A stretch of 64,000 bases of DNA. Origin: Siphonodentalium dalli. Its lineage: Eukaryota; Mollusca; Scaphopoda; Gadilida; Siphonodentaliidae. Under the pieces are notes generated by a model, which had not been told where the DNA came from, searched no databases, and saw only the letters and a list, made by a program, of their open reading frames with translations. Each line of letters opens with the position of its first letter. Within the stretch, counting starts at the first letter, position 1. The position numbers and the translations under genes are program-made. Positions 1 through 11,613 of the stretch are shown one piece after another. Location of the stretch: assembly GCA_032622095.1 (NCBI GenBank), contig CP136066.1:129923917-129987916 (forward strand), written 5' to 3'.

Positions 1-705
1 CCGTGCCAAAGGATTTAATCATGCAAAGAGTAAAATCCAAGATGGCTATCAGCAGCCATGTTTTATGGCCGATTGACCCCAAAATGTCTCGTTCCCATCT
101 ACATGTCAATATTAACATCCACAACATATTTCATGATGATCAGACGAACACTCTGGTCTGTAGCCTGTGCTAATGGATAAATTTTGAAATACAAGATGGC
201 TGCCAACGACCTCAAAATGACTCATTCCAATCTACAATTCAATGTTAATTATAAACATCCATGACAAATTTCATGATAGTCTGACTAAAGGTACGACTTG
301 TAGCCCATGCCAAAGGATTTAGTCATGCAAAGAGTAAAATCCAATATGGCTGCCGGCAGCCATAAAACCCCAAAATGACTCATTCCCATCTACATGTCAA
401 AATTCATGATGATCAGACGAACAGTACGATCTGTCGTTCGTGGTAATGGATTCAATTTTGGAATCCAAGATGGGAGCTGGCAGCCATGTTTTTTTGACAA
501 ATGACCCCAAAATGAATTGTTCCCATCTACATGACAATGTCAACAGCATGACAAATTTCATAATGATCTGACTATTAAAAGGTACGACTTGTAGCCCAAG
601 CCAAAGGATTTAGTCATGCAAAGAGTATGCACACACACAAACACACATGCACGAATGACGAATACCAATACGAATACCAATCCATGGCAATAGCTCAAAC
701 TTTAT
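1..705 (+). repeat. Mobile minisatellite family F1, copy A (3' part, edge-truncated)
   Basis: Degenerate monomers of about 160 bp carry the F1 marker phrases (AAAGAGTAAAATCCAAGATGG, CCCATCTACATGTCA, TACGACYTGTAGCCC). The array is followed by an AC-rich tract near 630-650 and by the family's 3' phrase CCATGGCAATAGCTCAAACT, but the terminal hairpin arm is missing, so the copy is broken at about 705. It starts outside the window. Short reading frames in it are chance products of the repeat. Confidence 0.85.
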
Positions 706-1175
706 TGTGCTCTCGCGTCAAATAACGTCTTTTTGGGCATACTAGGTTAGTACGGGTCTGTTCTCGTCTTTTATAAAGCAATTAGATGTAATGAACGATT
801 GGTGAAATATTTGAAACCATGCAGGGTGCCATCACAACCATGTACATGTATATATGCGATTCTTGCAAAGAATTATACATGAACTTATGTAGTTGCGGGA
901 CACATTGGTATATGAAGTTGATATCCCAGATACAGGTGATACAACTATAGTGTATTTTGGGGTTCAATTTCCCTTTTCAGTTCTCACCTGAGATAAAATT
1001 TTGAGGTGACATCACCAACTGGTGTATAACACAAATTGAAAGACACTTACTTATGAAAATAGAAACATGCAGTTTGCCATAACTGACATCACTCTATAAA
1101 AGGTAGTATTGTAGCAATACATCAGGGACACATAATTTACTTAGGCAAGCTGTAAATCCAGGTTTCTGGAGCATC

Positions 1176-1352
1176 TACTCTCAGGTGCCAAATAATAGTG
1201 TCAGCACGATTATTAATTTTGGAGAAAATTCCCAACGATCACTATTATTCGGAATTGAGACAGAGTGAATTTGCCATCACTATTATTATTTTCAGCCTAA
1301 ATCGCCACACATCACTATTATTAGGCCATCACGATTATTAGGCACCTGAGAA
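1176..1352. mobile_element. MITE-like inverted repeat with CACTATTATT subrepeats (copy 1)
   Basis: The left end CTCTCAGGTGCCAAATAATA is mirrored at 1340-1352 by TAATAGGCACCTGAGA-type sequence. Internal units CACTATTATTAGG and CACGATTATTAGG repeat in the same sense. The copy at 1645-1821 is part of the tandem duplication, and a diverged relative lies at 50868-51057. No coding capacity. Superfamily unknown. Confidence 0.7.
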
Positions 1353-1644
1353 TATATCTGTATATTCAGGGATGAAAGAGTTAAATACAACCCAGCTCTA
1401 ATATTAAGTTTGACTATAGTGTATTTTGGGGTTCAATTTCCCTTTTCAGTTCTCACCTGAGATAAAATTTTGAGGTGACATCACCAACTGGTGTATAACA
1501 CAAATTGAAGGACACTTACTTATGATAATAGAAACATGCAGTTTGCCATAACTGACATCACTCTATAAAAGGTAGTATTGTAGCAATACATCAGGGACAC
1601 ATAATTTACTTAGGCAAGCTGTAAATCCAGGTTTCTGGAGCATC

Positions 1645-1821
1645 TACTCTCAGGTGCCAAATAACAGTGTCAGCACGATTATTAATTTTGGAGAAAATTC
1701 CCAACGATCACTATTATTCGGAATTGAGACAGAGTGAATTTGCCATCACTATTATTATTTTCAGCCTAAATCCCCACACATCACTATTATTAGGCCATCA
1801 CAATTATTAGGCACCTGAGAA
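1645..1821. mobile_element. MITE-like inverted repeat (copy 2, duplicated with its flanks)
   Basis: Same structure as the 1176 copy, offset by 469 bp. It arose by the tandem duplication of the region rather than by an independent insertion, because its flanks are duplicated too. Confidence 0.7.
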
Positions 1822-1882
1822 TATATCTGTATATTCAGGGATGAAAGAGTTAAATACAACCCAGCTCTAATATTAAGTTTGA

Positions 1883-2628
1883 AAAACAATACTATGTGCC
1901 ACCAAAAGTGAACCTCCGAAGTGCTTTCATAAAAATTTGTGAAAAAATCCATGAATCCATGAAATCGTGATTGCAATGAATAGAAGTGGTTAAGTCATGG
2001 ATGTCAAACTACATGTCTCACCCGAAAATTCCGCCAACTTGGCATACCACCCCTGGGTAGCTCCAGGAATATATAGAACTACAAATGAAGGTTTTGGGAT
2101 AAGAGTGTTGTTGTTTTGTTTCTTTGGTAGGTCTGGTCAGGTTGCAAAATTATGCAACTGTTTTAAGTGCATAATACAAGAACACATACAAGAAGATCTC
2201 TATACATAGACAGAATGACATAAGTGTGTGAACTGGTTCAATTTATTGCATGAGTTTGCTGTGACAGATGTTACGAGAAACATAGGTTCAAGTTGTACAT
2301 CGCAGCATGAAAAATGAGTGCAATAACATTAACATGTTCACATCAACAGCATGAAAAATGAGTGCAATAACATTAACATGTTCACATCAATGTGTCATTC
2401 TTGTGCTTAACATTGCAAAAAGTATACTGAAATTTTGGTTGATATTGCTTCATTTAACTAGTGATTTAGGAAGTATACATCATAACAGTGAAGACCTTTT
2501 CAGTTACACTAGACACTGTTGTCAAGACCTTTGTAAATGTAATCAATTAAATTGTGTTGTCCAAGGACAAGACAGATTTTTGTTATAGTACATTTTGAAA
2601 TTTTCTGTATTTTGCTTTAATTGACAAA
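1883..2628. other. No gene seen; contains a 44-bp tandem duplication
   Basis: AT-rich sequence with no recognisable coding segment. The only structure is a head-to-tail duplication at 2304-2347 and 2348-2391 of a unit containing AAAAATGAGTGCAATAACAT. Confidence 0.6.
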
Positions 2629-3297
2629 AATGAAAGTGTCAATGACACTGTAGCTCAACTTGGAACGGGAATAATTTCATGTGTTACAGTCAATGGAGTG
2701 ATTAGGAATGTGTAAAATTGAAAGGCCTAGTTATGCAAAGAGTAAAATCCAATATGGCCGCTGGCAGTCATGTTTTTTTGCCGAATGACCCCAAAAAGAC
2801 TCGTTCCTATTTACATGTCATTGTTAACATCCATCACAAATTTCATGATGATCTGACAAAAGATACGACCTGTAGCCTGTGTCAAAGGAGTTAGTCATGT
2901 AAAGAGTAAAATCCAAAATGGCTGCTGGCGGCTATGTTTTTTGGCCGAACGACCCCAAAATGACTCGTTCCCCTCTACATGTCAATATTAACATCCATGA
3001 CAAATTTCATGATGATCAGATGAACAGTACGATCTGTAGCCCGTGCTACTGGATTGAATTTTGAAATCCAAGATGGCCACTGGCAGCCATGTTTTTTTGC
3101 CGGATGACCCCAAAATGACTAGTTCCCATCTACATGTCAATGTCAACAGCCATGACAAATTTCATAAAGATCCGACCCAAGGTACGACCTGTAGCCCGTG
3201 CTAAAGGAAATTGTTGACGATTCACACACACACACGGACGACGGTAACCAAGCCATAGCAATAGCTCAAACTTTACAAAGTAAAGTTGAGCTAATAA
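2629..3297 (+). mobile_element. Mobile minisatellite family F1, copy B (complete short copy)
   Basis: Both family ends are present. The 5' end AATGAAAGTGTCAATGACAC contains the palindrome AGTGTCA-A-TGACACT. The 3' end is a hairpin of AGCTCAAACTTTAC and GTAAAGTTGAGCT followed by AATAA. Between them are about three monomers of 155-165 bp and an ACACGGACGACGG tract. The subterminal AGCTCAACTT near the 5' end is the inverse of AAGTTGAGCT at the 3' end. This matches Helentron-associated non-autonomous elements, which is a structural inference because no protein is encoded. Confidence 0.85.
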
Positions 3298-3321
3298 ACT
3301 AATGGGTTTAAAAGACACATT

Positions 3322-3825
3322 ACTCTAGTAGCTCATGGTGGTTTTGTATGCACTTGTATGTCCAGAGCAAAACTCTTCATGAATCCACTAATTGAAGGTA
3401 GACGAACAATATTTGGTTGGTAACACATTTCCCATTGACGGCGAAATGGGTCAAATGGCCACGCCCCTTTTTGCGCGAAGTACTACCACCCGTCGTGACT
3501 ATATCTCAAGAACCGTTGGACATAGGGGGTCGTGTGACCACTCAAAATGTGCGGAATGGCCACATTATGGGGTGTCAGTAATACATTTTCATATCCAAAA
3601 GTCAATGGTTTTTAAGATAATTGCCAAAAACCAAAAAAAAAAAACATTTTTGAGGGCCTGAACCCCAATTTTGGGGTTCAGCACTTTTATCTCAAAGCTG
3701 AGCCCCCAATTAGAATTTTATTTATCTATATCCATCGGTGCCACATATAGGTATAATTTCTGTACCATTATCGGATGGGATTGACCTTCAAGGAGCTCTT
3801 GACCCTGAAAATCAACATTATGGGG
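3322..3825 (+). repeat. Left terminal inverted repeat of the 6.5-kb element
   Basis: Pairs with 9320-9822. Near its inner end a segment (CATTATGGGG...AGTAATACATTTTCATATCC, 3574-3630) is repeated in direct orientation at 3817-3885, so the inner border is a partial duplication not mirrored on the right. The open frame in this repeat and its mirror on the right arm are by-products of the inverted repeat. Confidence 0.85.
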
Positions 3826-3921
3826 TCAGTAATACATTTTCATATCCAAAAGTCAATGTTTTTTAAGATAATTGTCATAAACCGATTTCAGCATGTAATG
3901 CACCACAAGTATACAATACCA

Positions 3922-5303
3922 GGGTGACTTCACGGGAAGTGTAGCACGGAAAGTGCCAAATGCACTCAAAAATGAAGTTTCTTCAATCACTTTCGTTTTG
4001 TTTTTATTTTGTTGCTGGAATACAGGGAACACATCTCCACAAAATTTATAGCATGGGAACCATTGTTTAAAAAGTTACATCATACCATAGATATGGCATC
4101 ACTATAACATCTTTAAATTAAAGATGAAAAAACAGCAGCAGTAAACATGGAATTCAACTGAAAATTTCAGATGAGATCTCATTTACCACAATATGTCTCA
4201 AGCTGCCGAGGAGAGCTTCTAAAATATAACAGTTTTTACAGAATTGAAAATTTTTATTCGGTTCCAAAGTTATTCCACTTTCAGTGTTTGGAAGTGATCA
4301 TATTTTGTCAAAAGCCTTGCTGTTACTTATGACAAATTTGAATAAAGTGTTAAAAACAACACAAAAACACTACTTTTGTGTGCCTTCTACAAATTAAAAA
4401 TCCACAGAATTATAAAAAATACTTGAAAGGTTTTTGAGAAATTTGATATGTGTTCCCAAGTGATATATATTGCACTGGTGATTACAGGTGTTTTTCCTCC
4501 GATATATGACCTCAATGCATATTGTCAAAAATCGTTCAGGAAAGGACATTTTTTTAAACAATGATAAATCAATTTTTTTTACATTACTAGTGTGTTACAT
4601 ACCAAACTTTCTGACAGTTATGTCTGTCATGCCATCTAATGCCATTATTAAAATTTACTTTCCTTGTTAAGGTGGCTGGTAATGAGAAAATTTCAGAAAA
4701 AGCCATGTTCAGGAAAGGACATTTTTTAACGGAATTTTTGTCATCACTAATCAAAGAACTAAAAAAATCACTAATTTTTAATCACAGAAATAAAAAAAAC
4801 ATCTATATTAGATATCATATCCTTATTGTTGAAAATACACCATATGTGACATATTTAATGGTGTTTTCTTCAATATTGGCTGTAGTTGATTTGATTTTGG
4901 TGTTTTTTTTATTTTTTTAACGGAATGTCTCCAAAATAAAAAAAATTGACATAAAATTACATATTTTTGACATTTTTACATGAAATTTTCACTAATAAGA
5001 ACAGAATTTCTTAGATTATAATTACTGTATGAAACTTGTTTCCTTTGTACTATATATTTTCTTATAATCACCTTATTATTGAGACCATTTCCTGTTTGGC
5101 ACAGAGAAAATGGCAAAAAAATGCACATTTCTGGTCATAAAATTGTAAAAAATTGTCATATTCAGCTGAAATTTGCTGCGCCGGTCACATAAATATACCT
5201 TTATATGATAAAAAATGAATGGTAGGTTGGTCATACACTGAACATGAATTTAAGGGAGATATGTGTCCAATTCCTTCATGCTACACTTCCCGTGAAATCA
5301 CCC
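3922..5303. mobile_element. Nested 1.38-kb element with 25-bp inverted repeats
   Basis: GGGTGACTTCACGGGAAGTG plus TAGCA at 3922 is mirrored by TGCTACACTTCCCGTGAAAT plus CACCC ending at 5303, with one mismatch. ACCACAAG follows the right end directly (5304-5311) and also occurs left of the element at 3902-3909, separated from the left repeat by 12 bp. If that is an 8-bp target duplication, the true left end is about 3910 and the element may be hAT-like. The interior is very AT-rich and contains an imperfect direct repeat (TTCAGGAAAGGACATTTTTT at about 4534 and 4709). No transposase. Confidence 0.7.
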
Positions 5304-5726
5304 ACCACAAGGACACTTTTTAAAAGAACTATCCGCATTCTCTGATCAACTTAAAAGCACAATTGACCACACACAATGGGATTAGCTGGAAATTGCTGCT
5401 GAGGATGTGTTGACCCCGACACACAACATGAGTTCTTCCCGACTGAACATGCCTTGGAAACTGGTGTGCTTTACCAAAAATCAGGTAACAATTGTGCTCT
5501 AATCAACAGAAATGTACAGATTGAACAAAACAGGTTTTCAAAATTTGTTATCAACATTTAACAGCCGATCTGATTTAAGTGACCAAGCTATGAAACATGC
5601 TAACCATTTTACTAAATGGAATGACCAGCTGTTTGCTTCATGCAGCAGCCACATGTTGCGATCTTAAAATGGGTATTGCATCTGGGCATAGTAAAAACAT
5701 GTTGTAATCAGATGAGAGATGACCAT
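5304..5726. other. No gene seen
   Basis: Interior of the large 3.3-9.8 kb element between its two nested insertions. I see no coding motif or repeat structure. Confidence 0.5.
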
Positions 5727-5734
5727 ACATACCA
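5727..5734. repeat. Target-site duplication (left) of the hAT element
   Basis: ACATACCA, identical to 6807-6814. Confidence 0.93.
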
Positions 5735-6806
5735 TAGGCTCCTGCGAATATTCGATATTCGAGATTCGATTCGAAAGTCAAATTCTATTCGAATTCGAGT
5801 CGAAATTGCCAACTCGAAATTTCGAATATACTATGACGGAAAAGTAGGCTGTTTCGGGACAAGTACACATGTCGATCTTAGCTGTTTGTGGCATTTAATT
5901 CCAGAAAATTATGTATATATGCACATTATAATTCTTATTGTACATAGCCAACAATTAGCCACGATAGGACGACTAAATACGTCTGAATTATATAGCTTTA
6001 AAATGGTAGCAAAAGCTAGCAGATAGCCAATGGACCGACGACGCGGTAAATTATAATAGCTATGAGACTGGGCTACCGATAGCGTTAACCATCGTCTATT
6101 CGATTCCACGTTATGTAATATGGGTGAGAATGTAAACAACACATGTTCCTGGTGTCGAAAAGTGCATGTTGGCACTGTTCTCTTTTGAAGTTGACTTTCA
6201 GTTTCGGAGTTTTCTTTTACAATGGACAAAATGTCGTCCATCATTCATGTTTATTTTAAACATGATAAAGCTGCAGGCATGTGTGATGAATGCAACATGC
6301 ATGGTGTATAAATCGCAAGCATCTGGGACAATGACACATCTATGGAATCATCTGTTCAAGAAGCATCAACCAATACATGAAGAGACTACACTGCGACTGT
6401 TGTTGCGTCTTCAAGTTATAACAACGGGTGTTTCCGAATGCCGATTTACAATTTTGCATGTACATGCAAACTGTAGAAATTTCGTGTGATTTTAGTTTGA
6501 TAATCCGTTTAGTGGTAATATATTAATCATTGTGATGGCCGCATGGACGTTTTAATCTGCTTTGTTTTCTTGACAATTATAAATTGAAGTTAATAGTATA
6601 TCAAACGACGGTTTATCGCCACATAAGTTCTGATGGAACTTCATGCATGTAGTTCATAGAACGTTTCACAAATAATCTAATCGTTGACAAAACATACCTA
6701 ATTGAGAATACAACACACAGATATGATTCGATTCGATATTCGATTCGATTTCGTTAATTCGATTCGATATTCGATTCGATCAAAATATCCAATTCGCAGG
6801 ACCCTA
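5735..6806 (+). mobile_element. hAT-superfamily DNA transposon relic, 1072 bp, 8-bp target duplication
   Basis: The ends TAGGCTCCTGCGAATATTCG and, on the other strand, TAGGGTCCTGCGAATTGG form terminal inverted repeats. The element is flanked on both sides by the identical octamer ACATACCA (5727-5734 and 6807-6814). An 8-bp duplication and this type of end are characteristic of hAT elements. Both subterminal regions are packed with ATTCGAT and TATTCGATTCG words, which may be transposase-binding repeats. The interior encodes only a broken BED finger; the DDE catalytic and dimerisation domains are absent, so the copy is non-autonomous. Confidence 0.93.
6222..6390 (+). pseudogene. Frameshifted BED-type zinc finger of a hAT transposase
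   Basis: One frame starting with ATG at 6222 gives HVYFKHDKAAGMCDECNMHG, which has the aromatic/hydrophobic start and the C-x2-C pair of a BED finger. It stops at the TAA of GGTGTATAA near 6307. The other frame then gives SGTMTHLWNHLFKKH, with the H-x4-H pair expected about 20-25 residues after the cysteines. The finger is therefore complete but split by a small indel near 6295-6310. BED fingers bind the terminal repeats in hAT transposases. The longer open frame over 6166-6489 carries only the histidine half. Function is lost. Confidence 0.75.
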
Positions 6807-6814
6807 ACATACCA
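6807..6814. repeat. Target-site duplication (right) of the hAT element
   Basis: ACATACCA, identical to 5727-5734. Confidence 0.93.
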
Positions 6815-9319
6815 GTATATATTTCAGAAGTAATAAATTCTTCCAAAAGGACACCTCATCTCACAAAAAGTTTTAGGAAATGATGGAATCATCACTATTC
6901 AATCAATAGTAGAATGAGCCTTTGTCGGTCCCACATTAGTTTTGATTGGCCATGATAGTTTCAGGTTGGAGAAGATGAGGGTCTATAATTTCACTAACAT
7001 AATTCTTCATAATAGCTAATAGCCCTCATAATGTAACTTGCCATTTTAAAGATATTTTCATTTTCAATACCACCCCAGGTTAAGTGGTCCTGCTAATTTT
7101 ATATTTTGCTGATGGGTACTGCTGGATTGCTATGATCGATGTTTGTAGGTCAAGGCGATTCTGTTAAGAAATAGTACCATCATTTTACCTAAAGTTGGTT
7201 CTTTTTGCATTGTTTGGCTAATCCGAGCAATTTGTGCAAAAGTCAGTGTCTGTATGAAACATTCAAGAACATATATACTTCAAAATATTTAATGTGTACG
7301 CTGATGTTTGGTAAACAACAGGAATAGTCATCTCAATTATGGCCAGTTTGTAAAAACCAGCACCCATTATTAAAATATTTCACAATATACATGTTTTTTA
7401 ATGTACACTACACATAGTGGCTTATCCTTGATTTGTTCAGATCGCTTTGCTCTACCTGACTATCATACCAAATTTATTAGCATCACCACTAAACTTGGGA
7501 TGAATACTGCCAAATGAATATATTGTGATATATAGGGTAATGGAAAAATAATGGTTGAGTCTTTTCTAAATATAATTCTAGTAAAACCTACACAATACCA
7601 TCTTGGTCTGATAAGACTCAGAGTCATGTTTATTTAGGAGTATAGACATGAAGTCCACCAGTCTCATGAAAATTAAATGGGCTCTGCACTAGTAACATCT
7701 GGGCTCCTGGGACCCATTAATATGACAAATGCAACACAAATGAAAAATACATAGTAACTTTCCTCAAACATAGATTATAACCTGACAATCATTGTGTTAG
7801 AATCAGTGTACATATGTATATGTAGGCATGGCCATAGCATGTTTTTGAAATACTGCAGAGTGCAGACCATAAATTTCACTAGAATATACATGTAGTTACT
7901 GCATGTACATCACACACATAAGGCGACTGACACACATACACGTACCTGAAGGGTTCACAATATTTGACATGTAAAGTATATATATATATATATCTCTCCT
8001 GTGCCTATAACATCCAACCAAACGGTTTACAGTACTTTTACTGACATTTTTGGAGTGGCACATACACATACGTAAAAAATAAAAGTAAATTTAAAGGGAC
8101 GAAATGAAAAATAAATTTGTGCAACTATAATTGAGATCTATATTGCATTACAACATCCACAAATCTACAACATCCACAAATCTACAAAATCTACAAAAAC
8201 ATCTGACTATCATAGTCATTGGTAATGTGATCATTTTTCCTTGATAAGTTGAAAAATGAGGGAGGATTGCATAGCATGCATGGCTACCTGCAGAATGTAG
8301 ATTTGTATGTATTTATATCTGCATATCAACTGATGCTTGTATTTTTCTTCTAACTCACTCTGAGCTCACAACGCAACAGGATTGCATTCGGAATTTCAAG
8401 CCCATAAAGCTAGACACTTTAGAATCAAGCTTGCCAAATAAATTTCCATGAACCTCACATGAACTCACTCAGTTGAACACAAGGAACGATTGTCAAGTTG
8501 GAAAATATTCTGTATGTATGGAAGCCCTATATTTTTAATGTGTGGATTTATTATAACTGGACTAAAGCCCTTATAAATATTATTTTAGTCTTTATTACTG
8601 GATATCACACCAATAATCAATAGACATGTATTTGTTAGTTTTGAACAGGACAATATATTTTAATATTACTGCAACTGCATCTTTCTTATGACTTATTTTC
8701 TTACAAACTCCCAAATTTGAACCAGAAACAATTTAGGGCAAATATATATCTACGTGTACATATACATATATCAGGATATAAATATAGGCGATCATGCCAG
8801 GCTAGCCATTATTTGTTCTAAAATAATGTACGTGTTAGGGAAATTGTAGAACCTTTATACAAAATGGTGATGCAGCCAATCAAAATTGATGTGGGACTGA
8901 TAAAGACGCAACCTGCTCGACTACCGAATCATACTGATTGATCAAATTGTAGTAACTCAACATCACTAAACCTGCTTGTGGGTATAATTCAATTCAATAT
9001 TAGAATACCATAAAAACACCCTGTTCTCCCATAAGTTTAAAGAAAATAACACATTGAACTCATTTACATGTATATTGCTAATGTGATACATGTATATGTC
9101 ATTCCATTTATAACCATTTTGGCAACCATCTCACATCAAAGGCCATGAAATCTAGATAACAAAAGATGAACTACATTCAAATTATATCACCAGGTAACCT
9201 TTTTGTAGGAGTTTTAGGTTACTGATCAAATACTCTGTAATTGATGATTTCCTCAACATCTTTGTTATTGGTAAAATGTCTGTTTTTCATTCTATGACCA
9301 ATATATTCCATCCAAAAAC
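6815..9319. other. No gene seen; interior of the large TIR element
   Basis: About 2.5 kb of AT-rich sequence without recognisable coding or internal repeat structure. It includes a short TA microsatellite at about 7978-7993 and a small ACATCCACAAATCTACAA repeat near 8150-8190. Confidence 0.5.
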
Positions 9320-9822
9320 CTTATTTTCAGGGTCAAGAGCTCCCTGAAGGTCAATCCCATCCGATAATGGTACAGAAAATATCAGAAATGATACCTGTAT
9401 GTGGCACCGATGGATATAGGTCAATAAAATTCTAATTGGGGGCTCAACTTTGAGATAAAAGTGCTGAATCCCAAAATTGGGGTTCAGGCCCTCAAAAATG
9501 GATTTTTTTTTTGGTTTTTGGCAATTATCTTAAAAACCATTGACTTTTGGATATGAAAATGTATTACTGGCCCCCATAATGTGGCCATTCCGCATATTTT
9601 GAGTGGTCACACGACCCCCTATGTCCAACGGTTCTTGAGATATAGTCACGACGGGTGGTAGTACTTCGCGCAAAAAGGGGCATGGCCATTTGACCCATTT
9701 TGCCGTCAATGGGAAATGTGTTACCAACCAAATATTGTTTGTGTACCTTCAATTAGTGGATTCATGAAGAGTTTTGCTCTGGACATACAAGTGCATACAA
9801 AACCACCATGAGCTACTCTAGT
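9320..9822 (-). repeat. Right terminal inverted repeat of the 6.5-kb element
   Basis: Reverse complement of 3322-3825 with scattered substitutions. Confidence 0.85.
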
Positions 9823-10937
9823 ACATACCATTTTACAATTTTTTAGATATTTGTACTCAACTTTTATTTTTATAGTATTAACCCATCATTTCAAAGGAGA
9901 ACCACCATAAGAAGAAGACAGATGTAAAACAAGCAAAAAACTTTCCGAAGAAAATCACATGCGCGTAAAGTGGAAACAGATACTCTTGCCATACTCTCGC
10001 AGCTCGTAAAATTTTTATATTTCTTTCTAGATACTGATGAGATATTTCGGTATTCAAACAAAAACTATAGGTATCATCTATATATTAGTGTTTGCATCTG
10101 GATCACTTCTGAAAAAGGTGGAGTCATGTTCCTGTGGCGTTTTGATTTTCTATAAAAAAAATACCTCATCAGAACAAACACAATGGTCGGTTCAAAGGCA
10201 TTCAATTAGTAGAGGTTCTACTGTAATAAATTGTTGGTGCTGAAGAAAATTCCTAGTCAAAATTTAGGTTACTTGATATATCACAAAAGCAATATAAACC
10301 CACAAGCAATCAATCTCAATAAGAGTTTTTTTTAACTAAGTTATATTACTCCCAGAGTATAGCCACTTGGTCTCCAATATCTAATTAGTTTTCTTCAATT
10401 AATCTCTCAGCTTTCTGGAGATGCATATTAAAGTAAGCACATATTGGACTGTGACATTAGATGTTATTGCCTTAGAAGTGGACAAAATTTGATAACTGAT
10501 CCAAAGGCCATATAGCTATTCAATTGATTTCACCCTGAGGCTGTTCCAATTGTGAATTTATATGAATAATTTGCACCAGTGAGTTCCTAAGGGATATCTT
10601 TGTTGCATTTGTATCTTTAAGGTCTGAATACACAATCTTATTTTAATTAGCAAGTCTATCCAGACAAATATAATGGTGTCGGTGTTGTTAACCCATCCTT
10701 CAAATACACCATTTTAAACCAGCAAATTACAACTGAATATCGTCGGTCGGCTCGGAAAGATCGTTTTCTGGTTTTCAAGTCAAATCACTTTGTCATAATC
10801 GGAATCTACCAGTCTGATTACTTCAGAAATATCAACACTTACCCCAAAAGTCGAATTCATATAAAGGGTGGTTTTGAATTGTGATTGTTCTGCAATTTTT
10901 TGGTTGCTCACTTTTTATGCTTCTGAAATGTCATATA
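9823..10937. other. No gene seen
   Basis: AT-rich, without recognised domains or repeats. The two small overlapping open frames near 9970-10243 have no recognisable features. Confidence 0.5.
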
Positions 10938-11606
10938 ACGAGAGGCCGATCACGATCGGCAGATGTTTAACCCATATCTTGGCGATATCGATTAGCCATA
11001 TCAAACTGATAATTTGTCAAAGATATGATCACAGGAATTAATCCATATATCAGTACCCAACTTGAAAACAAAAGCTCAAATAATTTGTCTTAAGAAAGGT
11101 TTAAGGTATTTGGGGTGAAGAGGAGTAGTTTTAAATCTCATAACTCTGTCCCTATTCACCCAAGGACCTCTCACTGTGAGATCCAATAGTTTAGTGATTT
11201 CGGAGGACATGTTTAGGAGTTTAAGTTAACTCATTGGAAGCCAAAGTGATAAATCCCTATCTTTGCCACTTTTGACATGCCAGATATTCAAAATTTATTC
11301 ACTTCTGAAGAGAAATTTTAATTTGTCGACAAGCCAGACTGCTTAGAACGACATACATGTAGGGGATTCCATCTCATATTTGAATGGTACTTTAATTACC
11401 CCCCCCCTCCCACTTCTCCCCAGTTATTTGTTTATCAAACATGGACAGATATAAGATCAGATCTGACCTGTGTATTAAATAAGATTAAGTGTTTCATAAC
11501 AGGGGTGTATGGTTTTCAATAATATATGTAGTTTATACAATTCAAAAGTATTATCTATATAATGTTAATATACAGACATAATATGATGAGGATGCTGGCC
11601 CCTATG
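10938..11606. repeat. Interspersed repeat R1, full copy 1 (~650 bp)
   Basis: Nearly collinear with 33337-33978. It begins AACGAGAGGCCGATCACGAT, containing the hairpin GCCGAT-CACG-ATCGGC, runs through a poly-C tract near 11400, and ends GATGCTGGCCCCTATGACCA plus CTA. Differences are substitutions and small indels, including about 20 bp near 11325-11345 missing from the other copy. Shorter pieces of the same start lie at 13898 and 56895. No coding capacity; class unknown. Confidence 0.88.
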
Positions 11607-11613
11607 ACCACTA

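Larger units (their letters stand above)
944..1882. repeat. Tandem duplication, two 469-bp units about 99% identical
   Basis: The block beginning ACTATAGTGTATTTTGGGG at 944 starts again at 1413 and ends near 1882. I count about half a dozen differences by eye over 469 positions, which implies a recent event or gene conversion. Each unit contains an inverted-repeat (MITE-like) segment, annotated separately. The junction at 1412/1413 is direct, with no spacer. Confidence 0.92.
3322..9822. mobile_element. Large unclassified DNA element with ~500-bp terminal inverted repeats
   Basis: Sequence from about 3322 to 3825 reappears as its reverse complement at about 9320-9822. The matching blocks include AGCTCATGGTGGTTTTGTAT at the outer ends, TCAAATGGCCACGCCCCTTT in the middle and GACCTTCAAGGAGCTC at the inner ends. 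The outermost bases differ slightly (CTCTAGTAG against CTAGAGTAG), so ends are known to a few bases and no target duplication is clear. The interior holds two nested elements and about 3 kb of unrecognised non-coding DNA. No transposase was found, so superfamily is open (MULE-like or fold-back elements are possible). An inverted segmental duplication is the alternative. Confidence 0.75.

Noticed and set aside
947-965. GGGGTTCAATTTCCC as a tRNA B box
   Set aside because: No A box at the right distance and no cloverleaf; I found no tRNA gene in the window.
3392-3661. 89-codon open frame, also seen mirrored at 9564-9752, resembling a conserved protein
   Set aside because: Conserved only because it lies in the terminal inverted repeat of the 3.3-9.8 kb element; no domain, and the two copies differ by changes that are not codon-like.
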